From assembly GCF_013389365.1 (NCBI RefSeq), contig NZ_JACADJ010000007.1, forward strand, positions 1 to 64,000: 64,000 nt of DNA. Direction: 5' to 3'. Below the pieces are notes generated by a model. That model did not search any database and was not told the DNA's origin. It saw nothing but the letters and a program-made list of their open reading frames with translations. This document shows positions 35,481 to 44,232 of this stretch, one piece after another; the stretch's first letter is position 1; the number at the start of each line of letters is the position of its first letter. This DNA comes from Desulfobacter latus (GTDB lineage Bacteria > Desulfobacterota > Desulfobacteria > Desulfobacterales > Desulfobacteraceae). The translations under genes and the position numbers were made by a program.

Positions 35481-35660
35481 ATGAAACCACTAAAATTTGT
35501 CGGTAATAGTTTAAACGACCTGAAATCTTTTCCAAAGCCGGTACAAAAAGAAGCAGGCTATCAGCTCAACAAAAGACCCAGAAGACCACATTGGTACTTC
35601 GTAGACAGTGCCGCCGTTGAAATAGTTATCCCGGCGGTAGGGATTGGGCTCAAAAAGTAA
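35481..35660 (+). pseudogene. HigB/Gp49-like toxin, degenerate
   Basis: Starts MKPLKFVGNSLNDLKSFP (ATG at 35481) and continues to GYQLNK, as in Gp49/HigB-type (RelE superfamily) toxins. It then departs from the family: a short HWYFVDSAAVEIVI stretch loosely resembles the family's DWKPM..VG.GV.EIRI, and the frame stops after about 60 residues, far short of the usual 100-120. It is therefore probably broken. The usual XRE-type antitoxin does not follow; a HicB-like gene does. Confidence 0.6.
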
Positions 35661-35721
35661 AAACATGCTCCTTTGGGGCATCCCGTTTTGAAAACATACA
35701 CTTAACATGGAGGTAAAAAAA

Positions 35722-36114
35722 ATGGAATTTTTTTACGCGATTTTCACAAAAGAAGAGGATAATATTTTGGTTTCAATTCCTGATGTAGAAATTTGCGAAA
35801 CCTTCGGGAAAACATGGGATGAAGCCTATAAAATGGGCGTAGATGCCTTGGCCGCGTGTTTGTCTGAACCGGAAACAATCGTTCATCCCAAGTCAACCCG
35901 CGAAGCATTACAGAAAAAAAATCCTGAATCTGAAATCGTACCCATTCCGGTGGATGAATCCATTAGAAAAAAATATGCAAAAACAAAACGGTTCAATGTA
36001 ATTTTCCCTGAAGATTTATTGGTGCGGGTAGATGAATATAGAGCCGGTGCGGGGATGAAGCGATCTCAATTATTGGCAGAAGCGGCGGAGCAATACTTAG
36101 AGGCACAAGCGTGA
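35722..36114 (+). CDS. hicB: HicB-family antitoxin
   Basis: 130 residues. The N-terminal HicB partial-RNase-H-like fold is seen in FYAIFTKEEDNILVSIPDVE and ETFGKTWDEAYKMGVDALA. The C-terminal part (FNVIFPEDLLVRVDEYRAGAGMKRSQLLAEA) looks like a ribbon-helix-helix DNA-binding domain. The start is ATG at 35722 because GGAGG (35709-35713) lies 8 bases upstream; the ATG at 35707 is part of that site. No HicA toxin is next to it; the gene upstream is a degenerate toxin of another family. It is thus an orphan antitoxin or a reshuffled pair. Confidence 0.82.
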   Translation: MEFFYAIFTKEEDNILVSIPDVEICETFGKTWDEAYKMGVDALAACLSEPETIVHPKSTREALQKKNPESEIVPIPVDESIRKKYAKTKRFNVIFPEDLLVRVDEYRAGAGMKRSQLLAEAAEQYLEAQA

Positions 36115-36122
36115 ACTACATT

Positions 36123-36163
36123 TTAGGGCCATGTAGTAAATTTTATTATTCCCATGGCCCTAA
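36123..36163. terminator. Inverted repeat between convergent genes
   Basis: Perfect 11-bp arms TTAGGGCCATG (36123-36133) and CATGGCCCTAA (36153-36163) with an AT-rich 19-nt loop, in the 102-base gap between hicB (plus) and the DUF945 gene (minus). It is likely a two-way terminator, although no T-run follows. Confidence 0.45.
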
Positions 36164-36216
36164 GGGTTAAGGGACCAAATCATGAGCAAACTGAATCCGG
36201 GCATTTAGACACTCCA

Positions 36217-37548
36217 CTACTGATTCAGTACCACCTGGTGTCCGTTGAGAAACAGTTTTTCTTCCCTGATGTGCATATCAAAGGACAAAAGGTCGCCTTT
36301 AATAACGAACAATCCGGTGACCATTCCCGGCAACAGCGGTTCAGTCAGATTCGGGATACCGCCTGCAAAAGCATAGGGCAGGCTCAGTTGAGCATCCAGG
36401 TCAAAAAATGAAAACATCATGTCCGGCTGCATGGCAAAAACAAAAATATTAGAAGGATCCAGATCTTTTTTCAGACTGAGGTCCAGGCTTCCAGCTACTT
36501 CTCCTTCGGGCAGTTCGATATCCAGGTCTGTAATTTCCATGCCCAGACTTTTTTTAAGCAAACCATTGAGTACGGACATGAGTTGCGGGGTGTTCCGGGC
36601 CATTTCATTCTTTAAAATGTTCTGGAAATCACCGGGATTGCCGCCTGTTATTTCAAGGCGTTGGCCTGCCTGGGTCATCACGTTTGAATACAGGCGCATG
36701 AACTGTTCAACAGATGCCGTATCCATCTGTTTGAGCTTAAAGGTGGCGGTCCAGTCCGTCAACGGCTTGCCGCCCAGTTCAATGCGGTCCAGATGAAAAT
36801 CCGTGGTCATGGTTATTGATTTTTTATCTTCGGACGCACTTGCGTCAAAGTTGACGGTGAGGCCTGAAAAATCAACGGGATCTGATTTTCCGTCATCTAT
36901 TTTCAGCCGTTCCAGGGAAAATGTATTTTTTCCGGCCCAGATGATGTCTGTGAGCTGTTCCAGCTCAGATGTAAACGTGACCGGTCCCATCAGCAATTCA
37001 CTGCCCTGGGACAATCCTTCCCACCGGCCTTTTGTATCCAGGGTCTCAAATCCATTTCCTGTAGAAACGTCCAGATTCAGGGCATGAACATGAACCATTT
37101 TTTCCTTCTCTTTAATAGAAAAAGCGTTCATGTGTATGGTGGAGCCAGTGGCACCTGTAAGGGAAAACCGGTTTTGGATGGACAACGGATCTTTGCCGTT
37201 CAGACGGGTGTTCACCCATTGCATGTACCAGGGATTTTCTTCAAGAGTTGTTTGTGACGTTACACTGAAAAAACCGTGTGTTCCCTGGTCTACCAGCACC
37301 AGTTGCGCCGTCTCGCTTCCGGGAAAACCATTGGGATTCTCAATGCACCACTTGATACGGGAAGAAAACAGATCCCGGTCATATTCCAGGAGTTTCATCC
37401 GAAAACCTGTTCCGGTTTTGCCTGCTTGGCTGTTATGTTCTTCAATCGTTGATTTAATCGTACGTTCCATGACGATGCCGTTGGCAATGGGCAGGCCGAC
37501 AGCACAGACAACCGCCAGGCAGATTAAACTGATCAATAATTTTTTCAT
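36217..37548 (-). CDS. DUF945 (YdgA-like) family protein
   Basis: 443 residues of the DUF945/YdgA family. An N-terminal membrane anchor or signal (MKKLLISLICLAVVCAVGLPIANGIV without the residues needed for clear cleavage) is followed by a large, beta-rich periplasmic part. MERTIKSTIEEHN and MKLLEYDRDLFSSR at the N-terminus are typical. The function is poorly known. It overlaps the end of recD2 by 4 bases, so it is the last gene of the gmhB-recD2-DUF945 operon. Confidence 0.8.
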   Translation of the reverse strand: MKKLLISLICLAVVCAVGLPIANGIVMERTIKSTIEEHNSQAGKTGTGFRMKLLEYDRDLFSSRIKWCIENPNGFPGSETAQLVLVDQGTHGFFSVTSQTTLEENPWYMQWVNTRLNGKDPLSIQNRFSLTGATGSTIHMNAFSIKEKEKMVHVHALNLDVSTGNGFETLDTKGRWEGLSQGSELLMGPVTFTSELEQLTDIIWAGKNTFSLERLKIDDGKSDPVDFSGLTVNFDASASEDKKSITMTTDFHLDRIELGGKPLTDWTATFKLKQMDTASVEQFMRLYSNVMTQAGQRLEITGGNPGDFQNILKNEMARNTPQLMSVLNGLLKKSLGMEITDLDIELPEGEVAGSLDLSLKKDLDPSNIFVFAMQPDMMFSFFDLDAQLSLPYAFAGGIPNLTEPLLPGMVTGLFVIKGDLLSFDMHIREEKLFLNGHQVVLNQ

Positions 37549-39686
37549 AAAATTTCCCTCAAACGGTCTTTCAGTCCGGACCGTCGCAATGCGGTCCTGT
37601 TATTGTCAAAGGCCGTTTTAAAGGCCCGGGTGGATCCCACAATAATGACAAGGCATTTTCCACGGGTCATGGCCGTATACAGCAGATTTCTCTGCAGAAG
37701 CGGGAAATGGGCCGTGGTCAGGGCAATAACCACCGCATCATATTCCGAGCCCTGGGATTTATGAACCGAAACCGCGTAGGCCAGGGTCAGTTCGTCCAGT
37801 TCCGGCAGATCATAGATAACGGTTCTGCCCTCATAATCCACAAGCACCCGGCCCGTGGATTTATCCGCCTCGATCACCCGTCCGATATCCCCGTTGAACA
37901 CCTCTTTGTCATAATTATTTTTCAGATGCATAACCTTATCACCGGTTTTAAAGATGTGGCCATGGGACTCAATCCCGCCGGGCGCGTCATTTAAAACCGC
38001 CTGCAGCCGCTGGTTCAGGCTGATGGTACCGGCCTCTCCTTTATGCATGGGGGTGAGTACCTGGGTTTCCCGGATGTGGGGAAAAGCCTTGGGAATTCTT
38101 CGGGCACACAGCTCACAGATGGTGTCGGCCACCCGGGCCGGGGTGCTGGTTTCAATAAAATAAAATTGGGAGGGCTGATCCGGGGGTGCCGATTTTATGT
38201 CCGGCATCTGTCCGTTTCTGATACTGTGGGCATGCATGACAATGGGGCTTTTTTGGGCCTGGCGGAAAATCCGGGTTAAAGCAAACACCGTTACCTGTGC
38301 CGAATCAATAATATCCGACAACACATTCCCCGGCCCTACGGAAGGCAGTTGAAACGTGTCCCCCACCAGAATCAGAGCGGCTCCGGCCGGCAGGGCCTCG
38401 ACCAGACGGTACATGAGATGGGTGTCCACCATGGAAACCTCATCCACCACCAGAAGGTCCAGGTCCAAAGGATTGGTGAAGTCATGTTCAAAGGTCCCGG
38501 TGTTATGATTAAAGCCCAAAAGTTTATGAAGGGTTTTGGCCCCTCGCCCGGTCACTTCGGATAGACGCCGGGCGGCCCGCCCCGTGGGGGCACAAAGCAT
38601 CACCTTCAGGCGAAGGGTTTTAAATACAACGCACAGTGCCTTTATCAATGTGGTTTTCCCTGTCCCGGGCCCGCCGGTGATAATGGAAATTTTGCAGCCC
38701 ATAATCCGGGTCACCACATCCAGTTGCTCCTGGGATAACTGAACCGCCATGGCAGAGAGCACCTGGCCCTGGATTAACTCTTCATTAACGTTGAAATCAG
38801 GATCGGGCATGGATAAAAGCGCCTTGATCCGCCGGGAAATACCGGTTTCCGCCTCGTGTAAGGGTGCAAGATACACCCGTTCCGTTTCAATCACCACCTC
38901 GTTATCCGCATCCAGATTTCCAAGCACGTCTAAAAGTTGTCCCTCAGATACCCCCGCCGTTTGAATACAAGTCCGGATCAGATTCTCTTTTTTTTCAAAC
39001 ACATGGCCGTCCTGCTCAAGATCCAGCAACCGGCAGACCAGACAGGCTTTAAGTCTTTCTTTGTCCTCCCTTTCCGTACCAAGCGCCCTAGCCAGTTCAT
39101 CTACAGCAGCAAAACCAATACCGGGAATTTCCCGGGCAATGCGAAAAGGATCCTGGGTCAATACCTCCAGGGCGTTGTTTCCATATGTTTTAAGGATGAC
39201 TGCGGCCTTGGCCGAATCAATGCGGGTCTCCTGTAGCATCGCCATGACCCGCCGCACGGAATGGTGGGTATTCCAGGCCGTTTCAATCATTTTTCGTTTG
39301 GCCTTGCCGATCCCATATACATCAAGAAGCTGTTTCGGTTCATTTTCAATGATCTCCAGGGTCTGTTCCCCAAAGGTATCCACGATTCTGTCGGCCAGCT
39401 CCTGGTTAATGCCGGGAATGATACCGGAGCTGAGATATTTTCGAATACCTGTCGTGGAGGCGGGCAGGGTGACCTCAAACGAGGCGGCCTTAAACTGCTC
39501 TCCGTATTTAGGATGGCTGGTCCATGTGCCCTTGAGTTTAAGTCGCTCTCCCTGGGCCACCCCGGGCAGATGCCCCACCACGGTAATGGCATCGGCCACC
39601 TTGGGCACTGACACACGACATACGGTGTAATGATTTTCAGGGTTCTGAAATGTAACCCGGGACAGGGTACCGCTGATGGTAATCAT
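37545..39686 (-). CDS. recD2: RecD2-type ATP-dependent DNA helicase
   Basis: Superfamily 1B 5'-3' helicase of the RecD2 type (713 residues), which occurs without RecBC. The N-terminal OB-like region (ISGTLSRVTFQNPENHYTVCRV) is followed by helix-hairpin-helix repeats (LLDVYGIGKAKRKMI, IAREIPGIGFAAVDELA; about residues 110-200). The helicase core has Walker A TGGPGTGKTTL (about 340), LVVDEVSMVD (about 415) and AYAVSVHKSQGSEYD (about 655). It overlaps gmhB by 4 bases (ATGA) at its start and the DUF945 gene at its end. Confidence 0.93.
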   Translation of the reverse strand: MITISGTLSRVTFQNPENHYTVCRVSVPKVADAITVVGHLPGVAQGERLKLKGTWTSHPKYGEQFKAASFEVTLPASTTGIRKYLSSGIIPGINQELADRIVDTFGEQTLEIIENEPKQLLDVYGIGKAKRKMIETAWNTHHSVRRVMAMLQETRIDSAKAAVILKTYGNNALEVLTQDPFRIAREIPGIGFAAVDELARALGTEREDKERLKACLVCRLLDLEQDGHVFEKKENLIRTCIQTAGVSEGQLLDVLGNLDADNEVVIETERVYLAPLHEAETGISRRIKALLSMPDPDFNVNEELIQGQVLSAMAVQLSQEQLDVVTRIMGCKISIITGGPGTGKTTLIKALCVVFKTLRLKVMLCAPTGRAARRLSEVTGRGAKTLHKLLGFNHNTGTFEHDFTNPLDLDLLVVDEVSMVDTHLMYRLVEALPAGAALILVGDTFQLPSVGPGNVLSDIIDSAQVTVFALTRIFRQAQKSPIVMHAHSIRNGQMPDIKSAPPDQPSQFYFIETSTPARVADTICELCARRIPKAFPHIRETQVLTPMHKGEAGTISLNQRLQAVLNDAPGGIESHGHIFKTGDKVMHLKNNYDKEVFNGDIGRVIEADKSTGRVLVDYEGRTVIYDLPELDELTLAYAVSVHKSQGSEYDAVVIALTTAHFPLLQRNLLYTAMTRGKCLVIIVGSTRAFKTAFDNNRTALRRSGLKDRLREIL

Positions 39687-40255
39687 GACGCCCTATTACC
39701 GGATGAAAAATTAGCAGTTATCCAACAGGCGGCCTCGTAAAGATCTTTGGCAATAAAATCGGGGACAATCCCTTTTTTTGTCAAAGCGGCCAGCGCCTTT
39801 TCTCCGTTGCCGGTCTTAACCAGGATGGTTTTGGCACATCCGGCATGCTTGCCGCACTCAATATCTTTGGCCGAATCTCCCACCATCAAAGATTTGTTTA
39901 AATCAATGCCATGGCGTGCCACGGCCTGAAGAATCATTCCGGGCTTGGGTTTTCGACAATCGCATCCCTGATCCGGGGTATGCGGACAAAAAAATATATC
40001 CTTGATCCGGCCACCGGCCTGTTCCACCCCGTGGGTCATTTTTTTTAAAATGGCATCAAGGGTCCGGCCGGATATCATACCCCGGCCCACCGCCGATTGG
40101 TTGGTAATCAGAATCACCTGGAAACCGCCGGCACTCAAAAGGGCAATGGCTTCCGGACTTTTGGGAATGAAATGGAATTCGTCCGGATGTTTGATATAGG
40201 CGTCGGAATCATGGTTGATCACACCGTCCCGGTCCAGAAAAACAGTATACGTCAT
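39683..40255 (-). CDS. gmhB: D-glycero-D-manno-heptose 1,7-bisphosphate 7-phosphatase
   Basis: HAD-family phosphatase (190 residues) that makes heptose-1-phosphate for lipopolysaccharide core. The HAD motif is FLDRDGVIN (residues 6-14), motif II ILITNQSAVGRG and motif IV MVGDSAKDI. The zinc-binding insert CPHTPDQGCDC, which separates GmhB from related histidinol phosphatases, is present. It begins 28 bases after a long palindrome and overlaps recD2, so it leads this operon. Confidence 0.9.
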   Translation of the reverse strand: MTYTVFLDRDGVINHDSDAYIKHPDEFHFIPKSPEAIALLSAGGFQVILITNQSAVGRGMISGRTLDAILKKMTHGVEQAGGRIKDIFFCPHTPDQGCDCRKPKPGMILQAVARHGIDLNKSLMVGDSAKDIECGKHAGCAKTILVKTGNGEKALAALTKKGIVPDFIAKDLYEAACWITANFSSGNRAS

Positions 40256-40283
40256 CGTTTTTTTTTAGCTTTTCTCCTAACGC

Positions 40284-40408
40284 GTGTTTGGACGAAAAGT
40301 TGCCCAGATGCAAGGCGCAGAAAAATTTAAAACCGGAGCAACCTCATGGTTGTGAGGATTTTAAATTTTTCTGCAACGCCGCAGGTGGGTGACTTTTCGT
40401 TCAAACAC
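40284..40408. repeat. Long imperfect palindrome (125 bp) between rlpA and gmhB
   Basis: Two arms of about 60 bases meet at a TCAT loop (40344-40347). Aligned by eye, about three quarters of positions pair, with a perfect 16-bp core GCAGAAAAATTTAAAA in each arm and conserved ends GTGTTTG/CAAACAC and ACGAAAAGT/ACTTTTCGT. The structure begins 3 bases after the rlpA stop codon and would fold as one long RNA hairpin on either strand. Its size and end conservation fit a miniature mobile element or large dispersed palindrome rather than a terminator. Confidence 0.8.
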
Positions 40409-40411
40409 CAA

Positions 40412-41206
40412 TTAATCGGCTACGGCAAAGGCATGCGCAAACCCTTCCCTGGCCATCAGTCTTTGGCTGAACGTTACGGCATCATTGAGGTTGTTGAATT
40501 TACCGATCCGCACCCGGTGAAATTGCCCCCGGTGATCTGCATAGGGAACAATATGGGCATTAAGATAATCTTTAGACAATTTGATCCGGTACTGATCGGC
40601 ATTGGTTTTCACTTTGAATGCCCCTACCTGCACCGTAAAATTGCCTTGCCAGTAATTGACGGGGGTAAAGTTTACCGGGGCGTGGTCTTTCTTGGAATAG
40701 GCGGTTGCCTTGCCAAGGGCGGTTACCTTTACCCGGCCCGTGCCGGGTCCCACTATATCGATGCGTTGGGCTGCTTTATAGGACAGGTCTATGATCCTGC
40801 CGGACACAAAAGGGCCCCGGTCATTGATGCGCACCGTGATCTTTCTGCCGTTGTTCAGGTTTTCAACCTTGACCCATGTGTTCATGGGAAGGGTTTTGTG
40901 GGCTGCGGTCATGGCGTACATGTTGTAGGTTTCGCCGTTGGATGTTTTTCGACCGTGGAACTTTCTGCCGTACCAGGAAGCGTATCCTTTTTCCACATAC
41001 CCGTTTGCCGAAGCCATGGGATAATAGTCTTTTCCTGCAATGCGATAGGGGCGCTGGGTGGCTTCGGTGCCGCTGTATTGTTTGTTCGCACATTTGTTGT
41101 GGCCGGAATTATACTTTCCGGCACCGCATCCGGCCACGGTAACCGCAAAGCAGAGAATAAAAGCCGGCATCAATGATCGGATCGTATAATTGATACGGAA
41201 TATCAT
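40412..41206 (-). CDS. rlpA: RlpA-like lipoprotein with DPBB and SPOR domains
   Basis: 264-residue outer-membrane lipoprotein related to the septal lytic transglycosylase RlpA. The lipobox VAGC puts the lipidated Cys at residue 27. A double-psi beta-barrel domain follows (about residues 70-160: GYASWYGRKFHGRKTSNGE, AAHKTLPMNTWVKV, INDRGPF), then a C-terminal SPOR domain (about 185-262: FTVQVGAFKVKTNADQYRIK) that binds denuded peptidoglycan at the septum. The catalytic Glu-type region is not resolved by eye. It overlaps the lon stop by 4 bases. Confidence 0.9.
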   Translation of the reverse strand: MIFRINYTIRSLMPAFILCFAVTVAGCGAGKYNSGHNKCANKQYSGTEATQRPYRIAGKDYYPMASANGYVEKGYASWYGRKFHGRKTSNGETYNMYAMTAAHKTLPMNTWVKVENLNNGRKITVRINDRGPFVSGRIIDLSYKAAQRIDIVGPGTGRVKVTALGKATAYSKKDHAPVNFTPVNYWQGNFTVQVGAFKVKTNADQYRIKLSKDYLNAHIVPYADHRGQFHRVRIGKFNNLNDAVTFSQRLMAREGFAHAFAVAD

Positions 41207-43566
41207 TTTTTTTCCTCCAGGGCCTTATGGATAACATCTTTCATTTTATCGGTAAAATAGAAGGTCATGGTGGATTTAATATGCTCAGGAACATCTTCCA
41301 TATCTTTTTTATTCCAAAGGGGCAGAATCACAGACCGGATACCGGCCCTGTGCCCCGCAATCACCTTATCCTTGATGCCCCCTACGGGCAGAACCTCACC
41401 CCTGAGGGTGATCTCTCCGGTCATGGCCAGACGGGATTTTACTTTCCTTTTGGTGATCAAGGAGGCAAGGGTTGTAAGCATGGTTACCCCGGCAGAGGGG
41501 CCGTCCTTTGGGATAGCCCCTTCGGGCACATGAATGTGGATATCATGGGTATCAAAGAAGGTCTTATCCACAGCCAGCCGGTCTGCATTGGACCGGATGA
41601 AGCTTAATGCGGTAGACGCAGATTCCTTCATGATATCCCCAAGCTGTCCGGTGAGCATCAAGCCCTTTTTGCCGCCCTTCATGGCCACGGCTTCCACAAA
41701 AAGCACTTCACCCCCCACCGGGGTCCAGGCGAGCCCCATTGCCACGCCCGGCACGTTTATCCGGGTGGCCATCTCAGGCATGTGTTGGATGGGGCCTAAA
41801 TATTCGGGAATTTCTTTGCGTCCAATGGTCAGATTTTCCACCTGATGTTCGGCGATTTTAGCGGCAACGCCCCGGCATATGGCACCAATTTGGCGTTCCA
41901 GGTTGCGTAAACCGGATTCCTTGGTATACCCGGAAATAATCTGTTTGATCGCGCCCGGGGTTATTTTTATCTGGCCGGAATTGATACCGTTGGCCTCCCG
42001 CTGTTTGGGGATAATATACCGGGTGGCAATTTTAAGCTTTTCCTCCTGGGTATACCCGGTAAGCTCCAGAATCTCCATTCTGTCCCGCAGGGGGGGTGGA
42101 ATGGTGTGTAGCACGTTGGCTGTGGTCAAAAACATGACATCGGACAAATCAAAGGGGACATCCAGGTAGTGGTCAACAAAATTCCGGTTCTGCTCCGGAT
42201 CAAGGACTTCAAGCAGGGCGGATGACGGATCTCCGTGGTAGGAGGCGCTAACCTTATCAATCTCATCCAGCATGAAGACGGGATTTTTTTTACCGGCGGT
42301 TCTTAAATGCTGGATGATCCGGCCCGGCATGGCCCCCACATAGGTCCGCCGATGTCCCCGGATTTCAGCTTCATCTTTGATGCCGCCCAGGGCAATGCGG
42401 ACAAATTCCCGGCCCAGGGCCCTGGCAATGGATTGTCCCAGGGAGGTTTTTCCTGTGCCTGGGGGACCTGCAAAGCATAGTATCGGGCCTTTGGCGTCTT
42501 TTTTGAGTTTGCGCACGGCCAGAAATTCCAATATCCGTTTTTTAGGTTTTTCAAGGCCGTAATGATCCTGATCCAAAATTTTTCTGGCCTTGGCAATATC
42601 CAGCCCATTTTCGGTATATGCATTCCAGGGCAGGGCGGTCAGCCAGTCAAGATAGGTGGATGAGACAACATATTCGGAGGATGACGGGTGCATTTTGGCG
42701 AGACGTTCCAGTTCCCGTTGTGCTTCTTTTGCGGCCTCTGCCGGCATGGGATTATCCCTGATCAGGGTTCTGTATTCCCGGATTTCAATTGCTTCCTGGT
42801 CGGTTTCCCCAAGCTCTTCTTTAATGGTTTTGAGCTGCTGGCGCAGGTAATATTCGCGCTGGCGCTTGTCCATGTCTTCCCGGACCTGATTTTGAATTTT
42901 AGAGCCCATTTCAAGAATATCAAGCTGATCATTGACCAGACGGGTGACCTTTTTCAGGCGGCGGTTCACATCAATCAGCTCAAGGACCTTCTGCTTTTCA
43001 TTAACAGGGGCATTAATGGTGGAAGCCACCATGTCGGCCAGTGCGCTGGGTTCCTGCAGGGTCTTGACCATCTGGCTTATTTCCGCCGGCAGCCCCGGCG
43101 AAAGGGCCACTATTTTTTCGTACTGTTCAACAATATTGGCCATCAGTGCCCGATTTTCTTTGTTCCTTTCATTGTTGCGGCTTTCGAGAACGGAAATATC
43201 GGCATGCATATAATCGCGGTTTTCCTGGTATTCCAGTACCTTGAACCTGTTCAGACCCTGGATAAGCAGCTGGGCCTTTTCATCTTCCATCTTGGACATT
43301 TTAAGAATTACGGCGACGGTACCAATGCGGCACAGGTCGTCGGCCGTGTGCCTGGAATCAATGTCCGAGCGCTTTGACAGCAAAAGGCCAAGCATACGGT
43401 TGCCGGACATGGCATCATCAATCAGATCAATGGCCTCTTTCCGGATCAAAACCAGGGGCAACACCATTTTAGGAAACAGATTGGTATCCACGATGGGAAG
43501 AATGGGCAGTTCGTCAGGGATATCGTCAGTGGTGATGGGGACGGAGGGATGGTTTAATTCATCCAT
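41203..43566 (-). CDS. lon: Lon protease
   Basis: ATP-dependent LonA-type protease (787 residues) that removes misfolded and regulatory proteins. An N-terminal substrate-binding domain (LPILPIVDTNLFPKMVLPL...) and coiled region are followed by the AAA module with Walker A CFAGPPGTGKTSLG (about residue 360) and MLDEIDKV. The C-terminal protease has the serine in PKDGPSAGVTM (about 685) and a catalytic Lys shortly after. It is followed by rlpA (4-base overlap) and preceded by hsp20 with 40 bases between, so a heat-stress operon is plausible. Confidence 0.95.
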   Translation of the reverse strand: MDELNHPSVPITTDDIPDELPILPIVDTNLFPKMVLPLVLIRKEAIDLIDDAMSGNRMLGLLLSKRSDIDSRHTADDLCRIGTVAVILKMSKMEDEKAQLLIQGLNRFKVLEYQENRDYMHADISVLESRNNERNKENRALMANIVEQYEKIVALSPGLPAEISQMVKTLQEPSALADMVASTINAPVNEKQKVLELIDVNRRLKKVTRLVNDQLDILEMGSKIQNQVREDMDKRQREYYLRQQLKTIKEELGETDQEAIEIREYRTLIRDNPMPAEAAKEAQRELERLAKMHPSSSEYVVSSTYLDWLTALPWNAYTENGLDIAKARKILDQDHYGLEKPKKRILEFLAVRKLKKDAKGPILCFAGPPGTGKTSLGQSIARALGREFVRIALGGIKDEAEIRGHRRTYVGAMPGRIIQHLRTAGKKNPVFMLDEIDKVSASYHGDPSSALLEVLDPEQNRNFVDHYLDVPFDLSDVMFLTTANVLHTIPPPLRDRMEILELTGYTQEEKLKIATRYIIPKQREANGINSGQIKITPGAIKQIISGYTKESGLRNLERQIGAICRGVAAKIAEHQVENLTIGRKEIPEYLGPIQHMPEMATRINVPGVAMGLAWTPVGGEVLFVEAVAMKGGKKGLMLTGQLGDIMKESASTALSFIRSNADRLAVDKTFFDTHDIHIHVPEGAIPKDGPSAGVTMLTTLASLITKRKVKSRLAMTGEITLRGEVLPVGGIKDKVIAGHRAGIRSVILPLWNKKDMEDVPEHIKSTMTFYFTDKMKDVIHKALEEKK

Positions 43567-43606
43567 TCGTTTTCCTTTTTATATACAATCGCCTAAGGGC
43601 CTAGGT

Positions 43607-44059
43607 TTATAAAAAATCAATGGGCATTTTCTGTTCCGAAGCATAATTCGTCTTAGGCTGTTTTCCTAATTTCAGCTCAAGAAACCCGTTGGCATATGAA
43701 GCAGATACTTTTTCCATGTCAATGATATTGGGCAGATAAAGCACCCGTTCAAACCGGCCGAACTGTATTTCCGCAAGCCTGTAAGTGGCCGTGGGATCCG
43801 GTTGGCTGCTGTTACGCACCCCGGAAATTTTTACAGCTTTATCCGAAATTTCAATCATCATGTTTTCCCGGCAAACCCCTGCGATTTCAGCCTGGATAAT
43901 AATTTCATCCCTGGTTTCAAAAATATCCATCTGGGGTCTCCAGATCCGTTTCGAAAAGCAGAACATGGGATTAACGGATTGAAACATATCTTCAAAAGAC
44001 TTCTCTTCTGTAGCTGGTGTTTCAATATCATTCCCAAATCGAATTTTTATCTGTTCCAT
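43607..44059 (-). CDS. Small heat-shock protein (Hsp20 family)
   Basis: 150-residue alpha-crystallin-type chaperone. The alpha-crystallin domain covers about residues 45-140 (RPQMDIFETRDEIIIQAEIAGV, RFERVLYLPNIIDMEKVSASYANGFLELKLGK). The start is ATG at 44059 with AGGAG 6 bases upstream; the frame is open to 44101, but those codons come from the repeat R1 and are not Hsp20. Its position just before lon suggests joint heat-shock control. Confidence 0.9.
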   Translation of the reverse strand: MEQIKIRFGNDIETPATEEKSFEDMFQSVNPMFCFSKRIWRPQMDIFETRDEIIIQAEIAGVCRENMMIEISDKAVKISGVRNSSQPDPTATYRLAEIQFGRFERVLYLPNIIDMEKVSASYANGFLELKLGKQPKTNYASEQKMPIDFL

Positions 44060-44082
44060 AAAATACTCCTGATAATAATTTA

Positions 44083-44158
44083 AGAGTATAGGAATTTCCA
44101 TTTCCCAGTACCCAGTACCCAGTACCCAGTACCTAACAGCCCGCCCAAAGGGCGCTAA
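44083..44158 (+). repeat. Heptamer-hairpin repeat, subfamily 1 (copy R1)
   Basis: GAGTATAGGAATTTCC, then four tandem CCCAGTA heptamers (44104-44131), CCTAACAGC, and a perfect hairpin CGCCC-AAA-GGGCG (44142-44154) followed by CTAA. Copies R2 (51757-51827) and R3 (57274-57360, opposite strand) share this order and most of the sequence. Confidence 0.8.
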
Positions 44159-44232
44159 TTTATCAGATTACCATTTGGCAGAATTGTTGTAAAGCACTAT
44201 AAAAATTAAGTTAAATGGGTATCAGCAGACTG

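Noticed and set aside
40346-41176. 276-residue plus-strand open frame
   Set aside because: It is the complementary-frame shadow of rlpA and begins within the long palindrome; the minus strand has a lipobox, DPBB and SPOR motifs.
44060-44101. 14-residue N-terminal extension of the Hsp20 protein
   Set aside because: It is encoded by repeat R1; the ATG at 44059 has a well-placed AGGAG.
44104-44131. Short tandem repeats as a possible CRISPR array
   Set aside because: The units are 7 bases with no spacers, so this is a heptamer array, not CRISPR.
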